Assembly: GCF_014202825.1 (NCBI RefSeq)
Contig: NZ_JACHHP010000004.1
Span: 62,001 to 126,000, forward strand
Source: Chiayiivirga flava
Lineage (GTDB): Bacteria; Pseudomonadota; Gammaproteobacteria; Xanthomonadales; Xanthomonadaceae
Direction: 5' to 3'
DNA: 64,000 nucleotides
This document shows positions 35,509 through 44,025 of this stretch, in pieces; position 1 is the stretch's first letter, and each line of letters begins with the position of its first letter. A program made the translations under genes and the position numbers. The notes below the pieces were generated by a model. That model ran no database searches. It was not told the DNA's origin and saw only the letters and a list, made by a program, of their open reading frames with translations.

Positions 35509-36981
35509 TCAGTCCGATTCTTCGTGCCAGGTGCGCCCGTCGCGCTCGATCAGTGCGACCGCTGCGCCCGGCCCCCAGGAGCCCGCCGTGTACGACTTCG
35601 GCGGTTCGCGATCCGCGTTCCACGCCGCGAGGATCGGGTCGATCCACTGCCACGCCGCTTCCACTTCGTCGCGCCGCATGAACAGCGTCGGATTGCCGCG
35701 CACCACGTCCATCAGCAGGCGTTCGTAGGCTTCGGGCTGGTGCACGCCGAAGGTTTCGGCGAACGTCATGTCGAGCGGCACGCGCTTGAGGCGCAGGCCG
35801 CCGGGGCCAGGTTCCTTGATCATCAGGAAGAGCTTCACGCCCTCGTCCGGCTGCAGCCGCAGCACGAGCTTGTTGCGCGTGACCGGTCCGCTGGCGGCAT
35901 CGAAGATCGAATGCGGCACCTGGCGGAAACTCACGACGATCTCCGACACCCGCTCGGCCAGGCGCTTGCCGGTGCGCAGGTAGAACGGCACGCCGCCCCA
36001 GCGCCAGTTGCCGATCTCGGCCTTGAGCGCGACGAAGGTTTCGGTGCGCGAATCGCTGCGTCCGAGTTCCTCGGCGTAGCCCGGCACGGCCTTGCCGGCG
36101 GCTGCGCCGGCGCGGTACTGGCCGCGCACGGTGAGGGCGGCGGCGTTGCCCGCGTCGATCGGGCGCAACGCGCGCAGCACCTTCAGTTTCTCGTCGCGCA
36201 CCGCGTCGGCATTGAGGGTGGCGGGCGGTTCCATCGCCACCATGCACAGCAGCTGCAGCAGGTGGTTCTGCACCATGTCGCGCAGCGCGCCGGCGGTGTC
36301 GTAGTAACTCGCGCGTTGCTCCATGCCGAGGGTTTCGGCCACCGTGATCTGCACGTGGTCGATGTGCGCGGCGTTCCACAGCGGTTCGAACAGCGCGTTG
36401 GCGAAACGCAGCGCCAGCAGGTTCTGCACCGTTTCCTTGCCGAGGTAATGGTCGATGCGGAAGATGTGGCGTTCGTCGAATCCAGCGCCGATGGCGTCGT
36501 TGATGCGCGCGGCGCTCGCGGAATCCTTGCCGATGGGCTTTTCGATGACGATGCGCGCATCGTCGCCGTTGAGGCCGTGCGTGCGCAGCTTCTCGCAGAT
36601 GTCGACGAACAGCGCCGGGCCCACGGCGAGGTAGAACACGCGCACCGGCCGCGGCTCGCGCGCCTTCAGCTCGCCGGCGAACGCGTCCCAGCCCTGGTCG
36701 GCGGTGGCATCGAGCGTGCGGAAGCCGATCAGCTGGAGGAATTCGGCCGTGCGCGGACCGGCGCCGCAGCCCGAGCGCTCCAGCGCCTCGCCGACCCGCG
36801 CGCGGTAGGCGTCGTCGTCGAGCGCATCGCGCGCAATGCCGAGGATGCGGCTGCCCGGCACGATCTGCCCGTCGAGGAACCGGCGGAACAAGCCCGGCAG
36901 CAACTTGCGCAGCGCGAGGTCGCCGGTGCCGCCGAAGATGGCGAGATCGAAACGGTCGACGGGGAGGGTGTGGCTGGTCAT
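35509..36981 (-). CDS. zwf: Glucose-6-phosphate 1-dehydrogenase
   Basis: Protein of 490 residues, ATG 36981. NADP site AIFGGTGDLALRKLLP at the N-terminus, active-site RIDHYLGKETVQNLLALRFAN with the catalytic His, and VIEKPIGKD are present. It commits hexose phosphate to the pentose phosphate and Entner-Doudoroff routes. Placed inside the GlcNAc locus, its 3' end 2 bp from the toxin gene. Upstream, at 37003-37020, are two direct half-sites like those at nagQ, suggesting it belongs to the GlcNAc regulon. Confidence 0.95.
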   Translation of the reverse strand: MTSHTLPVDRFDLAIFGGTGDLALRKLLPGLFRRFLDGQIVPGSRILGIARDALDDDAYRARVGEALERSGCGAGPRTAEFLQLIGFRTLDATADQGWDAFAGELKAREPRPVRVFYLAVGPALFVDICEKLRTHGLNGDDARIVIEKPIGKDSASAARINDAIGAGFDERHIFRIDHYLGKETVQNLLALRFANALFEPLWNAAHIDHVQITVAETLGMEQRASYYDTAGALRDMVQNHLLQLLCMVAMEPPATLNADAVRDEKLKVLRALRPIDAGNAAALTVRGQYRAGAAAGKAVPGYAEELGRSDSRTETFVALKAEIGNWRWGGVPFYLRTGKRLAERVSEIVVSFRQVPHSIFDAASGPVTRNKLVLRLQPDEGVKLFLMIKEPGPGGLRLKRVPLDMTFAETFGVHQPEAYERLLMDVVRGNPTLFMRRDEVEAAWQWIDPILAAWNADREPPKSYTAGSWGPGAAVALIERDGRTWHEESD

Positions 36982-37002
36982 CGGCGGGCGCTTGGGGGCG
37001 GG

Positions 37003-37020
37003 AAAACCAATTAGATACCA
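37003..37020 (-). promoter_or_regulatory. Possible NagQ binding site upstream of zwf
   Basis: On the minus strand: TGGTATC (37020-37014), 4 bp, TGGTTTT (37009-37003), an 11-bp-period direct repeat like the one at nagQ, 22-39 bp before the zwf start codon. The second copy matches only 5 of 7 bases. Confidence 0.45.
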
Positions 37021-37108
37021 GATCGCCGGATCGTGCGACCGCCTGTGGCCTGAATGTGTGTTTAGCAAACGTATGCATTGCCGCAATCAACTTCGCCACC
37101 CGCGCCCC

Positions 37109-37205
37109 ACCGTCGCCCCGGCGAACGCCGGGGCCCAGCGACGTTGCTCCGCCATGTCGGAATCGAGCAAAGCCACTGGGTCCCGGCGTTCGCCGGGACG
37201 ACGGT
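37109..37205. repeat. Inverted pair of REP-like elements between zwf and nagQ
   Basis: Left copy from about 37109 (ACCGTCGCCCCGGCG-AACG-CCGGGGCCCAGCG) and its inverted partner about 37172-37205 (GCCACTGGGTCCCGGCG-TTCG-CCGGGACGACGGT). It is a relative of the pair at 33509-33614 with changed stem sequence. Confidence 0.8.
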
Positions 37206-37241
37206 GAGGGGCAGCGACAACCCGCCTCAGATGTGCGCGAT

Positions 37242-37270
37242 TGGTATTGTAGTGGTATTGTATCGGTATG
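37242..37270 (+). promoter_or_regulatory. NagQ-type direct repeats overlapping the nagQ start codon
   Basis: Three repeats in 11-bp phase: TGGTATT (37242-37248), TGGTATT (37253-37259) and CGGTATG (37264-37270). The ATG of nagQ (37268) is inside the third. The one-turn spacing puts all copies on one face of the helix. GntR-family autorepression is the natural reading. Confidence 0.7.
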
Positions 37271-38032
37271 CTTCGCGCACTCCGCCAGGACTACTCGCGT
37301 CTCGCCCGGGCCGACGGCGGCCGCGCGCTTGCCTACGCCCGCCTGCGCGAGGTGCTGCAGCAGGCCATCGACGGCGGTCGCGTGACCGCCGGTCAGCCGC
37401 TGCCGAGCGAGCGCGATCTCGCCGAGGCGCTGAAGCTCTCGCGCGTGACCGTGCGCAAGGCGCTGTCCGGCCTCGTCGATGCCGGCCTGCTGGTGCAGCG
37501 CCGCGGCGCCGGCACCTTCGTCGCCGGCGAGCGCATCGTCAAACCGTTCTCGCGCCTCACCAGTTTCAGCGACGACCTGCGCGCACGCGGCCTCGATCCG
37601 CGCAGCGAGGTCCTCGAACGCGGCATCGGCGAGGTCACGCCGGACGAAGCGATGGCCCTCGATCTCTCGCCCGGCACGCGCGTCGTGCGCCTGCACCGCG
37701 TCCGCCACGGCGGCGGTCAGCCGCTCGCGATCGAACGCAGCGTCGTGCCGCAGGCGCTGCTGCCCGATCCGCTGCTGGTGCGGCACTCGCTCTACGACGC
37801 GCTCGAGGCGCGCGGCCATCGCCCCGTGCGTGCGTTGCAACGGCTGCGCGCGGTCGCGTTCGATGCGCGCCAGGCCAGACAGCTGGCGCTGCCCGTCGGC
37901 AGTCCGGGCCTTCTGATCGAACGCCGTGCCTTCCTCGCCGATGGCCGTGCGGTCGAGTTCACCCGTTCCTGGTACCGCGGCGATGCCTACGATTTCGTCG
38001 CCGAACTGCACAGCGAAGGAGGTACGCAATGA
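37268..38032 (+). CDS. nagQ: GntR-family regulator NagQ of N-acetylglucosamine utilisation
   Basis: Protein of 254 residues. Winged helix of HutC/GntR type: YARLREVLQQAIDGGRVTAGQPLPSERDLAEALKLSRVTVRKALSGLVDAGLLVQRRGAGTFV (residues about 20-82). The UTRA ligand domain follows (about 100-250; VLERGIGEVTPDEAMAL, VVRLHRVRHGGGQPLAIERSVVP, EFTRSWYRGDAYDF). Probably senses GlcNAc-6-phosphate or a related sugar phosphate. No Shine-Dalgarno precedes ATG 37268. Overlaps nagB-II by 4 bp. Confidence 0.9.
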   Translation: MLRALRQDYSRLARADGGRALAYARLREVLQQAIDGGRVTAGQPLPSERDLAEALKLSRVTVRKALSGLVDAGLLVQRRGAGTFVAGERIVKPFSRLTSFSDDLRARGLDPRSEVLERGIGEVTPDEAMALDLSPGTRVVRLHRVRHGGGQPLAIERSVVPQALLPDPLLVRHSLYDALEARGHRPVRALQRLRAVAFDARQARQLALPVGSPGLLIERRAFLADGRAVEFTRSWYRGDAYDFVAELHSEGGTQ

Positions 38033-39069
38033 TCCGAACCCCGGAAGGAAACGCCGCCGCGCCGACGCTGATGTTTGCCGAGGCGGCCGAGGCCGCCGAT
38101 GTGGTCGCACGCCAGTTCGAGCGCAACGCGGACATCGTTGCCGCACTCGCGTCGGCGCTCGGGCACGCGCCGCCGCGCTTCGTGGTCACGTGTGCGCGCG
38201 GCAGTTCCGACCATGCCGCCACGTACGCCAAGTACCTGTTCGAGACGCGCTTGGGCATCGTCACCGCGTCCGCATCGCCCTCGGTGGGCTCGGTCTACGC
38301 CGTGCCGCAGCGGCTCGACGGCGCCCTGTTCCTGGCGATCTCGCAGTCGGGCAAGAGCCCGGACCTGCTGCGCAACGCGGAAGCCGCGCGCGATGGCGGC
38401 GCGCGCGTGGTGGCGCTGGTGAACGTGGAGGATTCGCCGCTGGCGCAGCTCGCAGACACCGTGGTCCCGCTGCATGCCGGTCCCGAGCGCAGCGTGGCCG
38501 CGACCAAGAGCTACATCGCATCGCTCGCCGCGATCGCGCATCTTGCGGCGCTGTGGAGTCCGCAGCCTGACCTGCGCAATGCGCTGCCCGCGCTGCCGGC
38601 GGCACTGCGCGAGGCGTGGCGCATCGACTGGACCGCGCTCGCGGATGGCCTGGTCGACGCGCGCAACCTGTTCGTGCTCGGGCGCGGCCTGGGGCTTGCC
38701 GTGGCGCAGGAAGCCGCGCTGAAGTTCAAGGAAACCTGCGGCCTGCATGCGGAAGCCTACAGTTCGGCCGAGGTGAAGCACGGGCCGATGGCGCTGGTCG
38801 GGCCGGGGTTCCCGGTGCTGTGTGTCGCGCAACCGGACGAGACCGAAGCCGGAACGATCGCGCTCGCGCAGGAGTTCCGGACGCGTGGAGCGCAGGTGTG
38901 GCTGGCGTCGTCGCACGGGGACCTGCGGCTTGCGTCGTCGCCGCATCCCGCGCTGGCGCCACTGCTGGCGATCCAGAGCTTCTATCGCGCGATCGAATCG
39001 CTGGCGCGGCGGCGTGGCTTCGACCCGGATGTGCCGCCGCACCTGAACAAGGTTACGGAAACCGTGTGA
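38029..39069 (+). CDS. nagB-II: Glucosamine-6-phosphate deaminase, SIS type (NagB-II)
   Basis: Protein of 346 residues with two SIS domains but no glutaminase domain, so it deaminates rather than synthesises glucosamine-6-phosphate. First SIS: FVVTCARGSSDHAATYAKYLFE and AISQSGKSPDLLRNAE; second: LFVLGRGLGLAVAQEAALKFKETCGLHAEAYSSAEVKHGP (the Glu-His region of the active site). It converts GlcN-6-P to fructose-6-P, unrelated in fold to E. coli NagB. Overlaps nagQ by 4 bp and nagA by 1 bp. Confidence 0.93.
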   Translation: MIRTPEGNAAAPTLMFAEAAEAADVVARQFERNADIVAALASALGHAPPRFVVTCARGSSDHAATYAKYLFETRLGIVTASASPSVGSVYAVPQRLDGALFLAISQSGKSPDLLRNAEAARDGGARVVALVNVEDSPLAQLADTVVPLHAGPERSVAATKSYIASLAAIAHLAALWSPQPDLRNALPALPAALREAWRIDWTALADGLVDARNLFVLGRGLGLAVAQEAALKFKETCGLHAEAYSSAEVKHGPMALVGPGFPVLCVAQPDETEAGTIALAQEFRTRGAQVWLASSHGDLRLASSPHPALAPLLAIQSFYRAIESLARRRGFDPDVPPHLNKVTETV

Positions 39070-40220
39070 TGGCGGTGCACCTGGTCAACGGACGCGTGCT
39101 GGTGGGCGAGGAGTTCGTCGACGGCGTGACGGTGCGCCTGGAAGGCGAGCGCATCGTCGCGGTGGATGCGGATGCGAAGCTGCGCGACGCCTCGGCGACG
39201 CGGCACGATCTGCGCGGTGCGTGGCTCGTGCCGGGATTCATCGATTGCCAGGTCAACGGCGGTGGCGGAGTGTTGTTCAACGGAAATCCGAGCGTCGAGG
39301 GCATCCGCCGCATCGGCGCGGCGCATCGGCGCTTCGGCACCACCGCGTTCCTGCCGACGCTGATCAGCGACGATGCCGCGACCATGCGCGCCGCGCTCGC
39401 GGCCGTGGACGCGGCGATCGCGCAGGGTGTGCCGGGCGTGATCGGCGTGCATCTGGAAGGGCCGTACCTCGCGCCCGCGCGCCAGGGCACGCACGATGCG
39501 GCGCAATTCCGCGTGCCGGATGCCGACGAGATCGCGCTGGCCACGTCGTTGCGTGGTAGCGTCACGCTGATCACGCTCGCACCCGAGCGACTGCCGGTCG
39601 ACACGCTGCGCGCGCTGCAGGCCGGCGGTGCGATCCTCGCCGCCGGCCACACCGCCGCCACCTTCGAACAGATGCGCACCGCGCTCGATGCCGGCGTGCG
39701 CGGCTTCACCCATCTCTACAACGCGATGACGCCGCTGCAGGGACGCGAACCGGGCGCGGTCGGCGCCGCGCTCGACGACCGCGACAGCTGGTGCGGGATC
39801 ATCGTCGACGGCCACCACGTGCACGCCGCAAGTCTGCGCGTGGCGCTTGCGGCCAAGCCGTGCGGCAAGGTCTTCCTCGTCACCGACGCGATGCCGCCGG
39901 TGGGCAGCGACGATCCGGCGTTCGTGCTGTACGGCGAGACCATCACCGCGGTCGACGGCATCTGCCGCAACGCCGCCGGCGCATTGGCCGGCTCCGCGCT
40001 CGACATGGCCGCGGCGGTGCGCAACAGCGTGGGGACGCTGGGCGTGTCGCTGGCGGAGGCGGCACGCATGGCCTCGCTGTATCCCGCGCAGTTCCTCGGC
40101 CTTGCGAGCGAACGTGGCCGCATCGCGGCCGGCATGCGCGCCGATCTTGCCGTGCTCGACGCGGGGCTCGATGTGGTCGCGACCTACATCGGCGGGGTGC
40201 GCGAGCAGGTCAGATCCTGA
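39069..40220 (+). CDS. nagA: N-acetylglucosamine-6-phosphate deacetylase
   Basis: Protein of 383 residues, amidohydrolase superfamily. WLVPGFIDCQVNGGGGVLF, GVHLEGPYLAPARQGTHD (metal glutamate), ILAAGHTAATFEQM, GFTHLYNAMTPLQGREPG, IIVDGHHVHAASL and FLVTDAMPPVG with the catalytic Asp are all intact. It removes acetate from GlcNAc-6-P before NagB-II. Its 3' end overlaps the convergent nagX-like gene by 11 bp. Confidence 0.95.
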   Translation: MAVHLVNGRVLVGEEFVDGVTVRLEGERIVAVDADAKLRDASATRHDLRGAWLVPGFIDCQVNGGGGVLFNGNPSVEGIRRIGAAHRRFGTTAFLPTLISDDAATMRAALAAVDAAIAQGVPGVIGVHLEGPYLAPARQGTHDAAQFRVPDADEIALATSLRGSVTLITLAPERLPVDTLRALQAGGAILAAGHTAATFEQMRTALDAGVRGFTHLYNAMTPLQGREPGAVGAALDDRDSWCGIIVDGHHVHAASLRVALAAKPCGKVFLVTDAMPPVGSDDPAFVLYGETITAVDGICRNAAGALAGSALDMAAAVRNSVGTLGVSLAEAARMASLYPAQFLGLASERGRIAAGMRADLAVLDAGLDVVATYIGGVREQVRS

Positions 40221-41283
40221 CGTGGATCCCTCGGCGGTCCATCCACCGCACAATCGCCCACCACAACGCCACGAACGCCACCGCAAACGCGAGCGACGGC
40301 ACGTACGGTCCGAACAGCGGCGTCATCCAGCGCGCGAAGGCGTGATCGTAGAGCGCCTGCCACCCGCCGAGTGCGACGAACACGTAGACCATCAGCGCCG
40401 AACCGGCATACGCCGCGATGGCGTTGACGCCGAACCGCCGACCGAGCGCAGGCCAGCCGCGGCGATCGATCGCCGCGTGGCAGGCCGCAAGCACCAGCAT
40501 CGCGATGCCGCCGCTCCACAGCACGTACGAGGATGTCCAGAGGTTCTTGTTGAGCGGCAGCACCAGCGACCACGCGAGACCCGCAGCCAGTGCGATCGCG
40601 CCCGCGGCGACGAGCGCACGCACGTCGCCCGCGCGCAACCACGCGCCGGCGCGCAGGCCGAGCACGGTGGTCGCGATGGCGGGCACGGTGCCGACGAGTC
40701 CCTCGGGGTCGTGTCCGCGGCCGGTGACGGGGTCGAACTGGTAGAGCCACGGCGCGAACAGCGCGGTGTCGACGCGGCTCGCGACATTGTCGAACGGCGC
40801 GAGCGTGCCGCCGGCGGCAAGCAGGGCCCAATGGCCGAGCACCAGCGCGGCGAACAGCGCCCACTGCCGCCGCGCAGCGATGAAGATCGCAGCCAGTCCG
40901 GCCGCGGCGAAACACACTCCGATCCGCTGCAGCACGCCCCAGAGGCGGAAGTGCGCCTGGTCCAGCAGCACGAACGCGCATAGATGCAGCAGCAGCCCCA
41001 GCAGCACGATGCGTGCGGCCCGAACCAGCACGGCACGCATCAGCACCGCCGGTGCATCGCCGCGTTCGACGCGCGGCGAAATCGCCAGCGCGGTGGACAC
41101 GCCGACGAGGAACAGGAACAGCGGGAACACCAGGTCGGTCGGCGTCGCGCCGTGCCATGCCGCATGCTGCAGCGGCGCGTAGACATGGCCCCAGTCTCCC
41201 GGGTTGTTGACCAGCAGCATCGCCGCCACCGTGCTGCCGCGCAGTGCGTCGACGGATGCGAACCGGGGTGCGGCCGGGTTCAT
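40210..41283 (-). CDS. nagX: NagX-like membrane protein (heparan-alpha-glucosaminide acetyltransferase family)
   Basis: Protein of 357 residues from ATG 41283 (a start at 41313 would add 10 residues). About ten hydrophobic segments. The N-terminal RFASVDALRGSTVAAMLLVNNPGDWGHVYAPLQHAAWHGATPTDLVFPLFLFLVGVS is diagnostic of the COG4299/DUF5009 family, which includes lysosomal heparan acetyltransferase and bacterial NagX; the conserved His is in LQHAAWHG. In bacteria the gene is recurrent in GlcNAc loci, but its reaction is not established. Convergent with nagA. Confidence 0.87.
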   Translation of the reverse strand: MNPAAPRFASVDALRGSTVAAMLLVNNPGDWGHVYAPLQHAAWHGATPTDLVFPLFLFLVGVSTALAISPRVERGDAPAVLMRAVLVRAARIVLLGLLLHLCAFVLLDQAHFRLWGVLQRIGVCFAAAGLAAIFIAARRQWALFAALVLGHWALLAAGGTLAPFDNVASRVDTALFAPWLYQFDPVTGRGHDPEGLVGTVPAIATTVLGLRAGAWLRAGDVRALVAAGAIALAAGLAWSLVLPLNKNLWTSSYVLWSGGIAMLVLAACHAAIDRRGWPALGRRFGVNAIAAYAGSALMVYVFVALGGWQALYDHAFARWMTPLFGPYVPSLAFAVAFVALWWAIVRWMDRRGIHVRI

Positions 41284-41702
41284 CGCGCGAGCGTGCCGCG
41301 GTCGCCTGCGCATGCTGCCGTCGTCGAGGTGTCGCCCATGCCCACGTTGCCGCGCTCCCTGTCCGCGATGCCGGCGCTACTGTATGCGATGGTGGCTGGC
41401 GTGGGCATCGTGTCGTCGACATCGTGCCGCGGACATCCGCACAATCGCCGCAGCGGCGCGTGATCGTTTTCAGCAGAATGGTCGGGTTTCTCGCCACGGC
41501 GGGGTCGTTCGCAACACGCGCGCAGGGCGTTTTGCGAGGCGCCGATCGCCACGGGCATGCAATTGGCCCGTGCCCGCGTGGCCGCGGATGAATCCGCACC
41601 GACCGCGGAGCCACGGTTCACCCGCGTTTCACCTGCAACGCCACGGCGACAGCTACCTTGCGGAGGCGACACAGAAGTCGCGTCCACACAAGGGAGTTCC
41701 AA
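41284..41702. other. Intergenic region without recognised gene
   Basis: 419 bp between nagX and the PfpI-family gene, which are divergent. No coding, RNA or repeat structure could be supported; it should hold both promoters. An AGGGAG ribosome site stands 6-8 bp before the ATG at 41703. Confidence 0.5.
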
Positions 41703-42269
41703 ATGGCCAGCAAGCAGCTTCACGGCAAGACCGTCGCCATCCTCGCCGCCGACGGGTTCGAGGAATCCGAACTCACCCACCCGCTGAAGGCGTTGACCGA
41801 CGCCGGTGCGCAGGTGCACGTGATCTCGTTGAAGGCCGGCAGCATCCAGGGCTTTCGCCATTTCGAGAAAGGCGAACAGGTCAAGGTCGATCGCGTGTTG
41901 TCCGAGGTGCGTGCCGATGCCTACGACGCGCTGCTCGTTCCCGGCGGTCTGTTCAACCCCGATGCGCTGCGCACGGAACGCTCCGCGCTGGACTTCGTCA
42001 AGGCCATCGCCACCGCCGGCAAGCCGGTCGCGGCGATCTGCCACGGCCCGTGGGTGCTCGCCGACGCCGGCCTGCTCGAAGGCCGCGAAGTCACCTCCGT
42101 CGCCAGCATCCGCAAGGATCTCGAGAACGCCGGTGCGCTGTGGGCGGACAAGGCGGTGGTCACCGACAACGGAATCGTCACCAGCCGCACGCCGAAGGAT
42201 CTTGAGCAGTTCAGCGCCAAGGTGATCGAGGAGATCGCCGAGGGCCGGCACGCCCGCCGCGCGGCCTGA
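41703..42269 (+). CDS. DJ-1/PfpI family protein (YhbO-like)
   Basis: Protein of 188 residues, ATG 41703. Class I glutaminase-like fold: VAILAADGFEESELTHPLKAL with the acidic residue of the active site, YDALLVPGG, and the nucleophile elbow Cys113 in PVAAICHGPW. Family members are stress proteins with deglycase, chaperone or protease-like activities that are still debated. It stands 81 bp before another stress-type protein gene, which may share its transcript. Confidence 0.9.
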   Translation: MASKQLHGKTVAILAADGFEESELTHPLKALTDAGAQVHVISLKAGSIQGFRHFEKGEQVKVDRVLSEVRADAYDALLVPGGLFNPDALRTERSALDFVKAIATAGKPVAAICHGPWVLADAGLLEGREVTSVASIRKDLENAGALWADKAVVTDNGIVTSRTPKDLEQFSAKVIEEIAEGRHARRAA

Positions 42270-42350
42270 TCGTCCGCGGCACCGCCTCGTCCCGCCCGCG
42301 CCGTGCCGGCCGCACGGCATCGACCCATCATCCATTGCCAGGAGCGCATC

Positions 42351-42881
42351 ATGAGCGATCGACATGCAACCACCCGCGCGGAACACATCAGGAAACTCGC
42401 CGAACTGATCAAGGGCGTCGACATCGCCATGCTGACCACGCGCAAGGCCGACGGCAGTCTCGTCAGCCGTCCGCTCGGCACGCAGGAGGTCGAATTCGAC
42501 GGCGATCTGTGGTTCGCGACCGGGGCCGACAGCGAGAAGGTCGCCGAGATCCAGGCCGACCCGCGCGTCAATGCGGCGTATGCGTCGAAGGGAAGCAACA
42601 GCTACGTGTCGGTCGCGGGCACCGCAACCATCGTCCGCGACCGCGCCAAGATCGACGAACTCTGGTCGCCGGCGATGAAGATCTTCTTCCCCGGCGGCAA
42701 GGACGACCCCAACCTCGTGCTGATCCGCGTGCGTGCGGAAAGCGCCGAATACTGGGACGGGCCGGGCTCGATCTTCGGCAAGGCGCTCTATCTGCTCGTG
42801 GCCGGCGTCACCGGCGAAGCCGGCAGCCTCTCCGACCAGGCGACCATCGACCTGAAGCCGCACCGTGACGCAGCGGCGTGA
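42351..42881 (+). CDS. General stress protein, pyridoxamine 5'-phosphate oxidase-like fold
   Basis: Protein of 176 residues, ATG 42351 with an AGGAG-type ribosome site (CCAGGAGCGCATC). The sequence IAMLTTRKADGSLVSRPLGTQEVEFDGDLWFATGADSEKVAEIQADPRVNAAYAS is the FMN-binding split barrel of the GSP26/Pfam general-stress subfamily; the end of the domain is ILVRIRVRAESAEYWDGPGS-like. It probably binds FMN or FAD. No specific substrate known. Confidence 0.85.
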   Translation: MSDRHATTRAEHIRKLAELIKGVDIAMLTTRKADGSLVSRPLGTQEVEFDGDLWFATGADSEKVAEIQADPRVNAAYASKGSNSYVSVAGTATIVRDRAKIDELWSPAMKIFFPGGKDDPNLVLIRVRAESAEYWDGPGSIFGKALYLLVAGVTGEAGSLSDQATIDLKPHRDAAA

Positions 42882-42953
42882 CGCACCGCGCCGCGGGACG
42901 ACGTTCCGCGGCGTGTGCAGCCGTGTTCGCGCCGCTTCGAGAAAGGCATTCGA

Positions 42954-43910
42954 TCAGGGCAACGTGCCGAGCCACTCGTCGTCCGAGGCTTCGTTCACGC
43001 CTTCGAACAGGAAGGTGCTGAGGTAGCGCTCGCCGGTGTCCGGCAGCATGGTCAGGATCACGCTGCCCGGTTCGGCCGTCTCGGCCACCTTCAACGCCGC
43101 GGCGGCGGTGGCACCGGCGGAGATGCCGACGAAGATCCCTTCTTCGGCGGCGAGGCGGCGCGCGGTGTCGCGTGCCAGCACGTCGTCGATGGGAATGATG
43201 TCGTCGGCGACGCTGCGGTTGAGCACGCCCGGCACGAAATCGGGCGTCCAGCCCTGGATCTTGTGCGGTTTCCATTCGGCGCCGGCGAGCAGCGACGCGC
43301 CGGCCGGTTCGCACGTCACGATCTTGAGATCCGGTCGCGCGAGTTTGAGGATCTCGCCCGCGCCGGTGAGCGTGCCGCCGGTGCCCCAGCCGGTGACGAA
43401 GGTGTCCAGTCGCTTGCCGGCGAAATCGCGCAGGATTTCCGGGCCCGTCGTGCTGCGGTGGTAGGCCGGGTTGGCGGGGTTGTCGAACTGGTTGGCGAGG
43501 AACCAGCCGTGCTGCGCGGCCAGTTCCTTCGCGCGGCGCACCATGCCGCTGCCGCGTTCGGCGGCCGGCGTGAGGATTACCTTGGCGCCGTACGCACGCA
43601 TGAGCTTGCGGCGTTCGATCGAGAAGGTTTCGGTCATCACCGCGACGAACGGATAACCGCGCGCGGCCGCCACCATCGCGAGCGCGACGCCGGTGTTGCC
43701 GGAGGTGGCCTCGACGATGGTCTGGCCGGGTTGCAACGCGCCGCTGCGCTCGGCGTCGAGCACGATCGCGAGCGCGAGACGGTCCTTCACCGAGCCGCCG
43801 GGATTGAACGATTCCACCTTGGCGTAGAGCGTCACGTGCTCGGGCGCGAGCCGGTGCAGGCGCACGATGGGTGTGTTGCCGATGGTGTCGAGGATGGTGT
43901 CGTAGAGCAT
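42954..43910 (-). CDS. cysK: Cysteine synthase (O-acetylserine sulfhydrylase)
   Basis: Protein of 318 residues, ATG 43910. IGNTPIVRLHRL, PLP lysine 42 in SFNPGGSVKDRLAL, TSGNTGVALAMVAAARGY and the phosphate loop GWGTGGTLTGAGEIL are present; the C-terminus ends TMLPDTGERYLSTFLFEGV. It makes cysteine from O-acetylserine and sulfide. 115 bp downstream of cysG on the same strand, matching a sulfur assimilation unit under the CysB-like regulator at 45683. Confidence 0.93.
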   Translation of the reverse strand: MLYDTILDTIGNTPIVRLHRLAPEHVTLYAKVESFNPGGSVKDRLALAIVLDAERSGALQPGQTIVEATSGNTGVALAMVAAARGYPFVAVMTETFSIERRKLMRAYGAKVILTPAAERGSGMVRRAKELAAQHGWFLANQFDNPANPAYHRSTTGPEILRDFAGKRLDTFVTGWGTGGTLTGAGEILKLARPDLKIVTCEPAGASLLAGAEWKPHKIQGWTPDFVPGVLNRSVADDIIPIDDVLARDTARRLAAEEGIFVGISAGATAAAALKVAETAEPGSVILTMLPDTGERYLSTFLFEGVNEASDDEWLGTLP

Positions 43911-44025
43911 GGAGGGATCTCCGGTGGAAACGGGGTCGGCGCGGCGATGCGAGCCTAGCAGTGCGGCGGGGCGGGTGGCGGCGGCGGACGGGCGCTGCGC
44001 CGCATGCCGTCGGGAAACGCTGTTT

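Noticed and set aside
41284-41702. Possible small gene or RNA in the nagX-PfpI gap
   Set aside because: No frame with start, ribosome site and plausible composition, and no clear hairpin with T-run.
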